Position numbers and translations under genes: made by a program. 9,177 bases of DNA from CALGLS01 sp047626155 (GTDB taxonomy: Bacteria > Bacteroidota > Bacteroidia > Chitinophagales > Saprospiraceae). Numbering within the stretch: position 1 is the stretch's first letter; every line of letters begins with the position of its first letter. The stretch lies in contig JBLHRR010000184.1 of the NCBI GenBank assembly GCA_047626155.1, forward strand, positions 1 through 9,177. Direction: 5' to 3'. Shown in pieces: positions 1-6,021 of the stretch. The notes below the pieces were generated by a model. The model saw only the letters and a program-made list of their open reading frames with translations, was not told the DNA's origin and did no database searches.

Positions 1-1241
1 GCCTGATCCAATTTCAAAGTACCAGATACTTTCTTCATCGCTTTGATCTGTGCGTTACCACCTACACGAGATACCGAGATACCTACGTTAATGGCTGGAC
101 GGATACCAGCGTTGAAAAGGTTTGATTCCAAGAAAATCTGACCATCTGTAATCGAAATTACGTTGGTTGGGATATAAGCAGATACGTCACCCGCTTGTGT
201 TTCGATAATCGGCAATGCCGTTAAAGAACCACCACCTTTTATGAGGCCTGCTTTTTTCAAAGATTCAGGCAAATCGTTCATGTCATTCGCAATCTTATCA
301 TCGTTGATAATCTTTGCTGCACGTTCCAATAAACGAGAGTGAAGGTAGAATACATCACCAGGATATGCCTCACGTCCTGGAGGACGACGTAGCAAAAGTG
401 ATACTTCACGGTAAGCAACTGCTTGCTTTGACAAATCATCAAATACAATCAATGCCGGACGTCCCGTATCACGGAAAAATTCTCCAATGGCAGCACCCGC
501 AAATGGAGCGTAGTACTGAAGTGGAGCAGGATCAGCTGCAGAAGAAGCAACAATAACAGTATATGCCATTGCTCCGTTTTCCTGAAGTGTTTTTGCAACG
601 TTAGCTACGGTAGATGCTTTCTGACCAGATGCAACGTAGATACAAAATACAGGCTCTCCTTTATCGTAAAATTCTTTTTGGTTGATGATGGTATCGATTG
701 CGATCGCAGTCTTACCAGTCTGACGGTCACCAATGATCAACTCACGCTGACCTCTACCAATTGGAATCATCGCGTCAATCGCTTTGATACCCGTTTGTAG
801 TGGCTCGGCAACAGGTTCTCTGTAGATAACACCTGGCGCTTTACGCTCCAATGGCATTTCGTACTTCTTACCTCCGATAGCTCCTTTACCATCAATTGGC
901 TCACCAAGTGGGTTTACTACACGGCCAACATACTCCTCGCCTACATCGATAGAAGCGATACGGCCAGTACGACGAACGGTAGAACCTTCTTTGATACCTT
1001 TACCAGATCCTAACAATACAACTCCAACGTTGTCTTCTTCCAGGTTCAATACAATTGCTTGAACACCAGTTTCAAATTCAACGAGTTCACCGGCTTGTGC
1101 TTTGGTCAAACCATACACACGAGCGATACCGTCACCCACTTGGAGTACGCTACCTACTTCTTCCAGTTCTGCAGCTGTTTTAAAGCCGGAAAGTTGTTCT
1201 TTTAAGATTGCTGAAATCTCGTCGGGTTTTACATCAACCAT
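1..1241 (-). CDS. atpA: ATP synthase F1 subunit alpha (3' end cut by the window edge)
   Basis: This is the alpha subunit of the F1 headpiece, forming the non-catalytic nucleotide sites and part of the catalytic interface in the cytoplasmic sector of ATP synthase. I translated it by hand from ATG 1239-1241; 413 codons are open to the window edge, and about 110 more residues are expected beyond base 1. The order is an N-terminal beta-barrel domain (about residues 25-95) then the nucleotide-binding domain. It has a perfect P-loop GDRQTGKT at 171-178, a Walker B pair Asp268-Asp269 (VFDDLSKQ), and the segment SVSRVGG with the arginine finger at Arg392 (Arg376 in E. coli). No frameshift or internal stop is seen. 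The gene is the last visible member of the atpBEFHA operon, 74 nt after atpH. The leader is A/T-rich with no Shine-Dalgarno sequence, as usual in Bacteroidota. The identification is secure. Confidence 0.98.
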   Translation of the reverse strand, partial: MVDVKPDEISAILKEQLSGFKTAAELEEVGSVLQVGDGIARVYGLTKAQAGELVEFETGVQAIVLNLEEDNVGVVLLGSGKGIKEGSTVRRTGRIASIDVGEEYVGRVVNPLGEPIDGKGAIGGKKYEMPLERKAPGVIYREPVAEPLQTGIKAIDAMIPIGRGQRELIIGDRQTGKTAIAIDTIINQKEFYDKGEPVFCIYVASGQKASTVANVAKTLQENGAMAYTVIVASSAADPAPLQYYAPFAGAAIGEFFRDTGRPALIVFDDLSKQAVAYREVSLLLRRPPGREAYPGDVFYLHSRLLERAAKIINDDKIANDMNDLPESLKKAGLIKGGGSLTALPIIETQAGDVSAYIPTNVISITDGQIFLESNLFNAGIRPAINVGISVSRVGGNAQIKAMKKVSGTLKLDQ

Positions 1242-1315
1242 GATTATTTATTTTAAGTTACAATGTTCTTATTGAAAATGACACCCTCAAAAGACGCCAT
1301 CATTGATTTTCTAAT

Positions 1316-1876
1316 TTACGCTTTTATCCCTTCGTTCTTACCAAACTCTTTACGCAGTTGCTCTAACTGGTGAGCGACAGAACTATCGAATAACTTATCT
1401 TCGAATTCGATTACAAAACCACCGATCAAGTCCGCGTTTATCGCTGTTGTAATCTCGATGTTATCAGCAGTGGCAGAACTTGCTGCTAATTTCTTTTTGA
1501 TTCCCTCCACGGCTGCATCTGAAAGCTTGGTTGCTGTAGTCAACTTCACATTAGTAATGCTATTCAGTTGACGGTACTGCTCCATAAACTCATCCGCGAT
1601 TTCAGGAAGGTAAGACTCTCTTCCTTTTCGAACAACGATATCCAAAAAGGCTTTAGTCATATCATCAAAACGCTCTCCGAAGATAGCTGTAAAGATGCTT
1701 GCTTTTTTAGTACCGTTGATGATAGGACTTTTCAGTAAACGGTAAAATTCTCCGTTTTCTTTACAAACCGCTTGGAAGTACTTAATGTCTTCTACCGCGC
1801 GGTCGAGGTTGCCTTTTTCCTTAGCCAGATCAATAAGTGACTTGGCATATCTCGAAGCTATTCTGATTACAGACAT
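1316..1876 (-). CDS. atpH: ATP synthase F1 subunit delta
   Basis: The delta subunit (equivalent to mitochondrial OSCP) is the peripheral-stalk cap that joins the b subunits to the top of the alpha/beta hexamer. The protein has 186 residues, close to the usual 175-185. The N-terminal helical domain opens with the family motif RYAKSLIDLA (residues 9-18). The C-terminal signature runs over about residues 152-175 (GGFVIEFEDKLFDSSVAHQL), matching the family pattern of a GG followed by a short beta strand and an SV-x-x-QL helix. The start is ATG 1874-1876. The gene lies between atpF (62-nt gap) and atpA (74-nt gap), the standard order, and is probably co-transcribed. The family is well conserved in architecture but weak in sequence, so the position between b and alpha supports the call as much as the motifs do. 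Confidence 0.96.
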   Translation of the reverse strand: MSVIRIASRYAKSLIDLAKEKGNLDRAVEDIKYFQAVCKENGEFYRLLKSPIINGTKKASIFTAIFGERFDDMTKAFLDIVVRKGRESYLPEIADEFMEQYRQLNSITNVKLTTATKLSDAAVEGIKKKLAASSATADNIEITTAINADLIGGFVIEFEDKLFDSSVAHQLEQLRKEFGKNEGIKA

Positions 1877-1938
1877 ATGCTTGTTTTTATTGAAATGATC
1901 AGAATGATTTTACTCGTCCAGATCATTTATTGATTTTT

Positions 1939-2460
1939 TTAGTTCAATTTCATATCCTTCACCAAACCATTGGCGAAATTCTCTTGCTCTGCGTCTCCAA
2001 CCAACTGCTTCTTGATAATTTTCTCCGCGATTAGCAAAGCCATGTTACCAGCCTGGTTTTTAATTTCGAGCATAGCAGCTGTCTTCTGGTTTTCAATTTC
2101 CTGACGTGCCTCCTCTACGATACGCTTTCCTTCAGCAGAAGCTTTTTCTTTAGCTTCAGCGACCATGGAGTCTCTGGCTTCTTTTGCCTCTTTCATAATC
2201 ATGCTACGTTCTGCACGGGCATCCGCCAAAATCTTTTCGTTTTCTGATTTGAGGTTACTCATATCTTCTTTAGCCTTAGCTGCGGCATCCAAAGCCTCCT
2301 GAATGTCGGATTCTCTTTTGGTCAAAGCATCACGGATAGGTCCGAAAGCGAACTTGTACATCATTATCCAGAAGATGAAGAAAATAATGGTTGTCCAAAA
2401 AATTAACCCGATGTCTGGTTTAATTGGATTGAAAGCTGATGATAAGAAGATCATTTCCAT
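1939..2460 (-). CDS. atpF: ATP synthase Fo subunit b
   Basis: The b subunit is the peripheral-stalk stator: a single N-terminal membrane helix and a long cytoplasmic coiled coil that reaches up to delta and alpha. The 173-residue protein shows this layout. A short N-terminus containing NPIKPDIG is followed by a hydrophobic helix at about residues 17-36, then PIRDALTKRE and a highly charged, Ala/Glu/Lys-rich helix over about 45-150 with the repeating pattern of a right-handed coiled coil. The C-terminal part (MALLIAEKIIKKQL) matches the delta-binding end of the family. The start is ATG 2458-2460; Met3 is a possible alternative. Only one b gene is seen in this window, so the stalk is presumably a b homodimer. 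It lies 118 nt downstream of atpE, and this gap carries a hairpin. Confidence 0.96.
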   Translation of the reverse strand: MEMIFLSSAFNPIKPDIGLIFWTTIIFFIFWIMMYKFAFGPIRDALTKRESDIQEALDAAAKAKEDMSNLKSENEKILADARAERSMIMKEAKEARDSMVAEAKEKASAEGKRIVEEARQEIENQKTAAMLEIKNQAGNMALLIAEKIIKKQLVGDAEQENFANGLVKDMKLN

Positions 2461-2528
2461 AATATACTATATTTCTTTCTTAAGAACTTGTTTACAAATA
2501 GAACTTGAAAATCAATGATTGTGAGAAA

Positions 2529-2560
2529 TTGGCTCCGCAGACCAACCGTCGCGAAGCCAA
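2529..2560 (-). promoter_or_regulatory. Stem-loop between atpE and atpF
   Basis: In the minus-strand transcript, 18 nt after the atpE stop, TTGGCTTCGC pairs with GCGGAGCCAA across a 12-nt loop. The stem is 10 bp with one U-G pair. No strong T-run follows, so it is a poor terminator. A hairpin here could protect the 3' end of an atpB-atpE message after processing, or partly attenuate transcription, helping to make more c than b. The structure is visible; the function is inferred. Confidence 0.55.
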
Positions 2561-2578
2561 CTAATTACTTTAGGTTTA

Positions 2579-2788
2579 TTAACCTGCAATAAGGAAACAA
2601 AGTACGATCGCGATAAGAGCCGCACCCTCTACAAGGGCCGCCATCAAGATCATGTTTGAACGAATGTCACCAACAGCCTCAGGCTGTCGTGCAATCGCTT
2701 CCATTGCTTTTGCACCGATGCTACCGATACCGATAGCTGCGCCGATAACGGCTAAACCCATTCCGATTGCTGCAATTGAACCAGTCAT
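2579..2788 (-). CDS. atpE: ATP synthase Fo subunit c (proton-binding rotor ring)
   Basis: Subunit c is a two-helix membrane hairpin that forms the rotor ring carrying protons across the membrane. The 69-residue protein has helix 1 at about 5-30, containing the glycine pattern G16-x3-G20-x-G22-x2-G25. The polar loop is ARQPE at 33-37, which contacts gamma/epsilon. Helix 2 is at about 45-67. The ion-binding carboxylate is Glu54 (MAALVEGAAL). Positions that are Gln32, Ser66 and Tyr70 in the Na+ ring of Ilyobacter are Ile21, Gly55 and Ile59 here, so the ring should bind H+, not Na+. It has no signal-like extension and is slightly shorter than the E. coli protein (79). It lies between atpB and atpF with unusually wide gaps of 115 and 118 nt, consistent with separate control of its expression. 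Confidence 0.98.
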   Translation of the reverse strand: MTGSIAAIGMGLAVIGAAIGIGSIGAKAMEAIARQPEAVGDIRSNMILMAALVEGAALIAIVLCFLIAG

Positions 2789-2825
2789 TGTATTAATATT
2801 TATATGATAAAAAATAAATTAAAAA
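2789..2825 (-). promoter_or_regulatory. Extremely A/T-rich leader immediately upstream of atpE
   Basis: Of these 37 bases, 35 are A or T, and there is no Shine-Dalgarno-like G/A run. An unstructured A/T-rich leader is the normal Bacteroidota alternative to Shine-Dalgarno initiation. It is comparable in role, though not in sequence, to the U/A-rich translational enhancer known upstream of E. coli atpE. I infer that it supports high translation of subunit c. I found no TAnnTTTG promoter element in the 115-nt atpB-atpE gap, so atpE is probably transcribed from the atpB promoter. Confidence 0.4.
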
Positions 2826-2903
2826 CTTAGTCTTATATAAAAAACAATCTAACCTACTATACACTAAAGCTTTTAGCAGGCTAAGTTAATTTTTCATTGT
2901 TGC

Positions 2904-4196
2904 TTAGTGATGTGCTTCCTCTGTGGCAGCTCCTAAATAAGAGGCCGTCAAAATCGTAAACACAAATGCTTGAATGAAAGCAACCAACAACTCGATTGCC
3001 ATCATAAATAAAGTCAAGAGAATAGAACCTACAGCAGTAGCATATCCTGCTCCTAAATTATTACCCGCTTCTCCAAAAAGGAAAATCAAGGCAACAAAGA
3101 TTACCATTACCATGTGACCTGCTGTAATGTTTGCGAACAAACGTAAAGCAAGGGTAATAGGCTTTATAAATAAACCAAGTATTTCTACTGGTGTTAAAAT
3201 CAAAACTTTCAACAAAGCAGGTACGCCAGGCATCCAAAGCGTATGTTCCCAGTAAGTCTTGTTACCATTAATAGTAGTAACAATAAATGCTACGATAGCC
3301 AATACCATTGTTACCGCAAGGTTACCTGTTACATTTGCACCGCCAAAAAATGGAATCTGCCCCCAAAGATTTAGTCCTAGGATAAAAAAGAATAAAGTCA
3401 ATAGGAAAGGTAAGAGTCTAGCCCAATCTTTTCCTAAGAAAGGCTTTGCTACTTCTTCTTGAATAAAAACGATGATTGTTTCAAATAGAGATTGAAACCC
3501 GGAAGGTGCCTGACCTTCAGTTCGTTTATATTTACGAGCCATCCCTATAAAGAACCAGCACATAAAAAAGCAAACCAAAAGCATGGACATTACATTCTTT
3601 GTAATAGAAAAATCATAAAACGAAGTAATTCCTCCACCAAATACACCAGCATCCGCAGTACTACTATTTTCTACCTTTACTTTTTTGCCTTTATAATCGA
3701 AATATGCATAAGGAATACCTTCTGCATTCTCGTCGTGGTGAAAATAATGCACTTCGTGTTCATCAACTTCTGCATCAGCCGCATGATTATCATGTGCATG
3801 ATCGTCTCCGTGGGAATGATCATGGTGACCGTGACCGCCAATAACTTCTAAGTCTACAACCTGATCCGTTGGAAAGCCCTGCCCTGGAGCAATTCGCTTA
3901 ATTCGTCCTTCTACCAATACATAGCCATCAATGGCTTTACTACCATCACCATGGCTATTCACTATATTAAAGGAGTTAGACATACCAACACTCCACCCCT
4001 GGTCTGGCGCATATAACATGTAAGGTAATCGGAGGTTTATAGGGCCGATACTATATACATTAGCGTCAGAAATGTGATGAAAGGCAGGTCTAGCAGGGTC
4101 GTAAGCCTTGCCATCTGTGTCTCCTTCTGCGAATGCAGGATTGGTTGCCAGCAAGCTGACAAAAACGAATAGAATTATTTGATAAAATACTTTCAT
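2904..4196 (-). CDS. atpB: ATP synthase Fo subunit a with exported, His-rich N-terminal extension
   Basis: Subunit a is the stator channel that leads protons to and from the c-ring. At 430 residues it is far longer than E. coli AtpB (271). Residues 1-23 are a typical signal peptide ending AFA. About 24-200 form an extracytoplasmic region that opens with FHHISDANVYSI, a type of segment I recall from Bacteroidota subunit a proteins. It includes a His/Asp-rich stretch (122-154) with 12 histidines. The canonical membrane domain follows from about 203 to 423, with roughly five to six membrane segments. The essential arginine is Arg352 in LRLFANITAGH. His361 and Glu402 occupy the positions of E. 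coli Glu219 and His245, the swapped pair found in most species, and Gln409 matches E. coli Gln252. The start is ATG 4194-4196, the first gene after the promoter at 4234-4264. Confidence 0.97.
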   Translation of the reverse strand: MKVFYQIILFVFVSLLATNPAFAEGDTDGKAYDPARPAFHHISDANVYSIGPINLRLPYMLYAPDQGWSVGMSNSFNIVNSHGDGSKAIDGYVLVEGRIKRIAPGQGFPTDQVVDLEVIGGHGHHDHSHGDDHAHDNHAADAEVDEHEVHYFHHDENAEGIPYAYFDYKGKKVKVENSSTADAGVFGGGITSFYDFSITKNVMSMLLVCFFMCWFFIGMARKYKRTEGQAPSGFQSLFETIIVFIQEEVAKPFLGKDWARLLPFLLTLFFFILGLNLWGQIPFFGGANVTGNLAVTMVLAIVAFIVTTINGNKTYWEHTLWMPGVPALLKVLILTPVEILGLFIKPITLALRLFANITAGHMVMVIFVALIFLFGEAGNNLGAGYATAVGSILLTLFMMAIELLVAFIQAFVFTILTASYLGAATEEAHH

Positions 4197-4233
4197 ATGA
4201 AGCGTATTCGGTAGCGTCTGATTAAATCGACCG

Positions 4234-4264
4234 CAAAGGTAGAAATATTATACTTGAATTAAAA
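4234..4264 (-). promoter_or_regulatory. Bacteroidota-type promoter of the atpBEFHA operon
   Basis: On the minus strand, a -33 box TTTT (4261-4264) is followed by exactly 19 nt and a -7 box TACCTTTG (4234-4241). This matches the Bacteroidota primary-sigma consensus TTTG-N19-TAnnTTTG at all but one of its defined positions. The start of transcription would fall near 4228, giving a leader of roughly 30 nt before the atpB ATG. It lies in the 170-nt gap between rfaE2 and atpB, which supports an independent ATP synthase transcription unit. Confidence 0.75.
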
Positions 4265-4366
4265 GTTAAAAACTGTTTTTTTATTAGGTGATTTTAGGCG
4301 TAGAAAAAGTAGCTTGAGGAATAGCAAGAACGTAGTCTCATTTAGCCTATAAACAGAGGCAAATGG

Positions 4367-4852
4367 CTATCCTTTTTTAATCTTCGCTTCGATATTCGTT
4401 GTGGAGTACCCCTCCATGAATGCCAGGCTTTTGACTTCTCCCCCACTTTCTATGACTTCTTTTGAGCCAACAATCTGATCTACGGTCCAATCTCCTCCTT
4501 TTACCAAGACATCCGGAAGTACCAATTTGATCAATTCTAAGGGAGTGTCTTCTTCAAAAATGACAACAGCGTCTACGCATTCCAGCGCAGCTAAGAGGAA
4601 TAAGCGGGTTTTGTCATCATTGATTGGGCGATGTGGGCCTTTGAGGCGGGAGACGGATGCGGAGGAGTTGAGGCCAATCACTAACTTATCGCCTTCTGCT
4701 TTTGCTTCCGCTAAATAATGGATGTGCCCATAATGGAGAATATCGAAGCAACCATTGGTGAAGACCAGTTGTTGGCCTTCATCTTTCCAGAGCTGCGCAA
4801 GTTGCTCTATTTCGGAAAGGCTTTTTATTTTAGACTTGAAATGAGCGATCAT
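4367..4852 (-). CDS. rfaE2: D-glycero-beta-D-manno-heptose 1-phosphate adenylyltransferase (stand-alone RfaE domain II)
   Basis: This cytoplasmic enzyme transfers AMP from ATP to heptose 1-phosphate, giving ADP-heptose for the LPS core. The 161-residue protein covers only the nucleotidyltransferase half of bifunctional E. coli HldE/RfaE. Motifs in order are FTNGCFDILHYGH (31-43) with the catalytic HxGH at 40-43, RPINDDKTR (75-83), FEEDTPLELI (99-108), VKGGDW (117-122), GSKEV (129-133) and the C-terminal STT (150-152). These match the C-terminal domain of E. coli HldE closely. The kinase half is absent, so a separate HldA-type kinase should be encoded elsewhere. The start codon overlaps the stop of the upstream membrane-protein gene as ATGA (4849-4852), so translation is probably coupled. 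Alternative nucleotidyltransferases such as glycerol-3-phosphate cytidylyltransferase fit less well because of the VKGGDW and STT segments. Confidence 0.92.
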   Translation of the reverse strand: MIAHFKSKIKSLSEIEQLAQLWKDEGQQLVFTNGCFDILHYGHIHYLAEAKAEGDKLVIGLNSSASVSRLKGPHRPINDDKTRLFLLAALECVDAVVIFEEDTPLELIKLVLPDVLVKGGDWTVDQIVGSKEVIESGGEVKSLAFMEGYSTTNIEAKIKKG

Positions 4853-5985
4853 GACAATGCTTTTTCTGTTGTCTTATGCTGCTCCGTTGGAACTATCGGT
4901 TCGTAGTTTCGATTTATGATTGGCAATAGCAATAAAGCCGTACAGCCTAATAATACGTTACAACCGATTTGAACAGAGAAGAAAAGAATATTAGCGAAGG
5001 AGAATGAATCCGCTTCATTGATGCCATACATAGACAAGGCAGCCATCGCTAAAAGATGGTAGGTCCCCATTCCACCGGGGGATGGGATTACAATTCCGAA
5101 GGCACCAAAAACGAATACCACCAGTCCTGCCATAGGTCCTAAACCAGCCGTCGGTGCAAAGGAAAAAAAGCAAAGGTAGGTCATAAAGAAATACATCAAC
5201 CATATATTGCAACTATGGAAAATAAACCAGCCGGGGCGGTCCAATTTCCGAATGGTCTGTAGGCCTTCTCCGAATCCTTTTAGGACATTTAATATTTTTT
5301 GAAAAAAAGCAGACTCCATTATTTTCTTTCGAAAAACAAGGAGTAATAACAAAGCGACGAAGCCCCCTGCTAACAAAGTGAGCACGATAGGGTTTCCTAA
5401 CAAGGACCCGCCACCCTTTCCCTTACTCATCTCCGTACTAAGGAATCCCCATAACTTATCAAACTGCAAAACAAAGGCTAAACCAATAACCGACAACAAT
5501 GAAATTACATCTACAATTCGATCGGTGACAATAGTCCCCATTGCTTTTTCTACTGGTATTTTTTCATATTGTGAAATCATACCTCCACGTACGACCTCGC
5601 CGATTCGAGGTAATCCTAGATTAGCGAAATATCCTATAGTGATTGTTAAAAAAGAATTAATCAATTTTGGAGTATACCCTAAAGGGTGAATTAACATATT
5701 CCAGCGAATGGCTCTACTGATATTACTAATTATAAAAGCGACTAACACCATGCCTATCCAAAAGTAATTGGCACTTGTAAAGTCATCAATTAACTTTTGC
5801 ATTAGGCTGCATTCTTCTGCGGGTATATTATCTACAACACATTGTGCACGATAGGCGGCATCTTGGTTTTGATAAAGCAAATAGAGTATGGTAAGGCCTA
5901 CGCCGAGGAAGATGAAAAACTTTAGGAAATTGCTGAGGGATTTATTCACTTGTAACTGTTTGATTTTTAATAAAAGACAATTCAT
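4849..5985 (-). CDS. Flippase-like integral membrane protein (UPF0104 / LPG-synthase transmembrane family)
   Basis: This 378-residue inner-membrane protein belongs to the lysylphosphatidylglycerol synthase TM (UPF0104) family. Relatives are the flippase part of MprF and uncharacterised proteins linked to lipid or glycolipid transport. I count about eight hydrophobic segments: 19-38, 74-90, 109-122, 156-173, 199-218, 253-276, 284-300 and 332-356. Family motifs are LGLPRIGEVVRG (124-134), EKIPVEKAMGTIVTDRIVD (141-159) and PSPGGMGTYH (301-310). There is no soluble aminoacyl-transferase domain, so it is not a complete MprF; the substrate is unknown. It overlaps rfaE2 by 4 nt, suggesting an envelope-lipid role. 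The start is uncertain. ATG 5983-5985 lies inside a strong hairpin, and GTG at 5947-5949 (residue 13, VNKSLSNFLKFF) gives a more natural N-terminus for this family. A 24-residue charged, polar tail follows the last helix. Confidence 0.88.
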   Translation of the reverse strand: MNCLLLKIKQLQVNKSLSNFLKFFIFLGVGLTILYLLYQNQDAAYRAQCVVDNIPAEECSLMQKLIDDFTSANYFWIGMVLVAFIISNISRAIRWNMLIHPLGYTPKLINSFLTITIGYFANLGLPRIGEVVRGGMISQYEKIPVEKAMGTIVTDRIVDVISLLSVIGLAFVLQFDKLWGFLSTEMSKGKGGGSLLGNPIVLTLLAGGFVALLLLLVFRKKIMESAFFQKILNVLKGFGEGLQTIRKLDRPGWFIFHSCNIWLMYFFMTYLCFFSFAPTAGLGPMAGLVVFVFGAFGIVIPSPGGMGTYHLLAMAALSMYGINEADSFSFANILFFSVQIGCNVLLGCTALLLLPIINRNYEPIVPTEQHKTTEKALS

Positions 5986-6012
5986 CTGGCCGCTCGAAGG
6001 CGGCCAGATGAA
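5981..6012 (-). terminator. Probable intrinsic terminator after the ABC-F gene
   Basis: The minus strand reads TTCATCTGGCCGC, loop CTTCGA, GCGGCCAGATGAA: a perfect 13-bp GC-rich stem with a 6-nt loop, starting 9 nt after the ABC-F stop. The sequence after it is TTGTCTTTTATT, a moderate U-run. The same stem contains the apparent ATG (5983-5985) of the next gene. Either that gene starts lower down at GTG 5949, or the hairpin hides its start. It probably ends or attenuates ABC-F transcription. Confidence 0.65.
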
Positions 6013-6021
6013 GTCTTTTGG

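Noticed and set aside
314..556. Plus-strand open frame opposite atpA, and the similar plus-strand frames opposite atpB, rfaE2, the flippase-like gene, uup and prc
   Set aside because: Each lies antisense within a well-conserved gene, has no recognisable domain and no promoter or leader of its own.
2569..2788. Possible Na+-driven c-ring
   Set aside because: The Na+ ligand positions are Ile21, Gly55 and Ile59 rather than Gln, Ser/Thr and Tyr, so only Glu54 remains and the site is proton-type.
4343..4369. Possible terminator after rfaE2
   Set aside because: The stem is short (tagcc with ggcta, or gcct with aggc), contains A/T-rich or bulged pairs, and no T-run follows, so I do not call it.
5015..5212. 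Minus-strand 65-codon frame inside the flippase-like gene
   Set aside because: It is an out-of-frame reading of a conserved membrane-protein gene, with no sign of a frameshift in the main frame.
4849..5985. Full MprF-type lysylphosphatidylglycerol synthase
   Set aside because: Only the membrane flippase-like domain is present; there is no C-terminal aminoacyl-transferase domain, so amino-acylation of lipid cannot be assigned.
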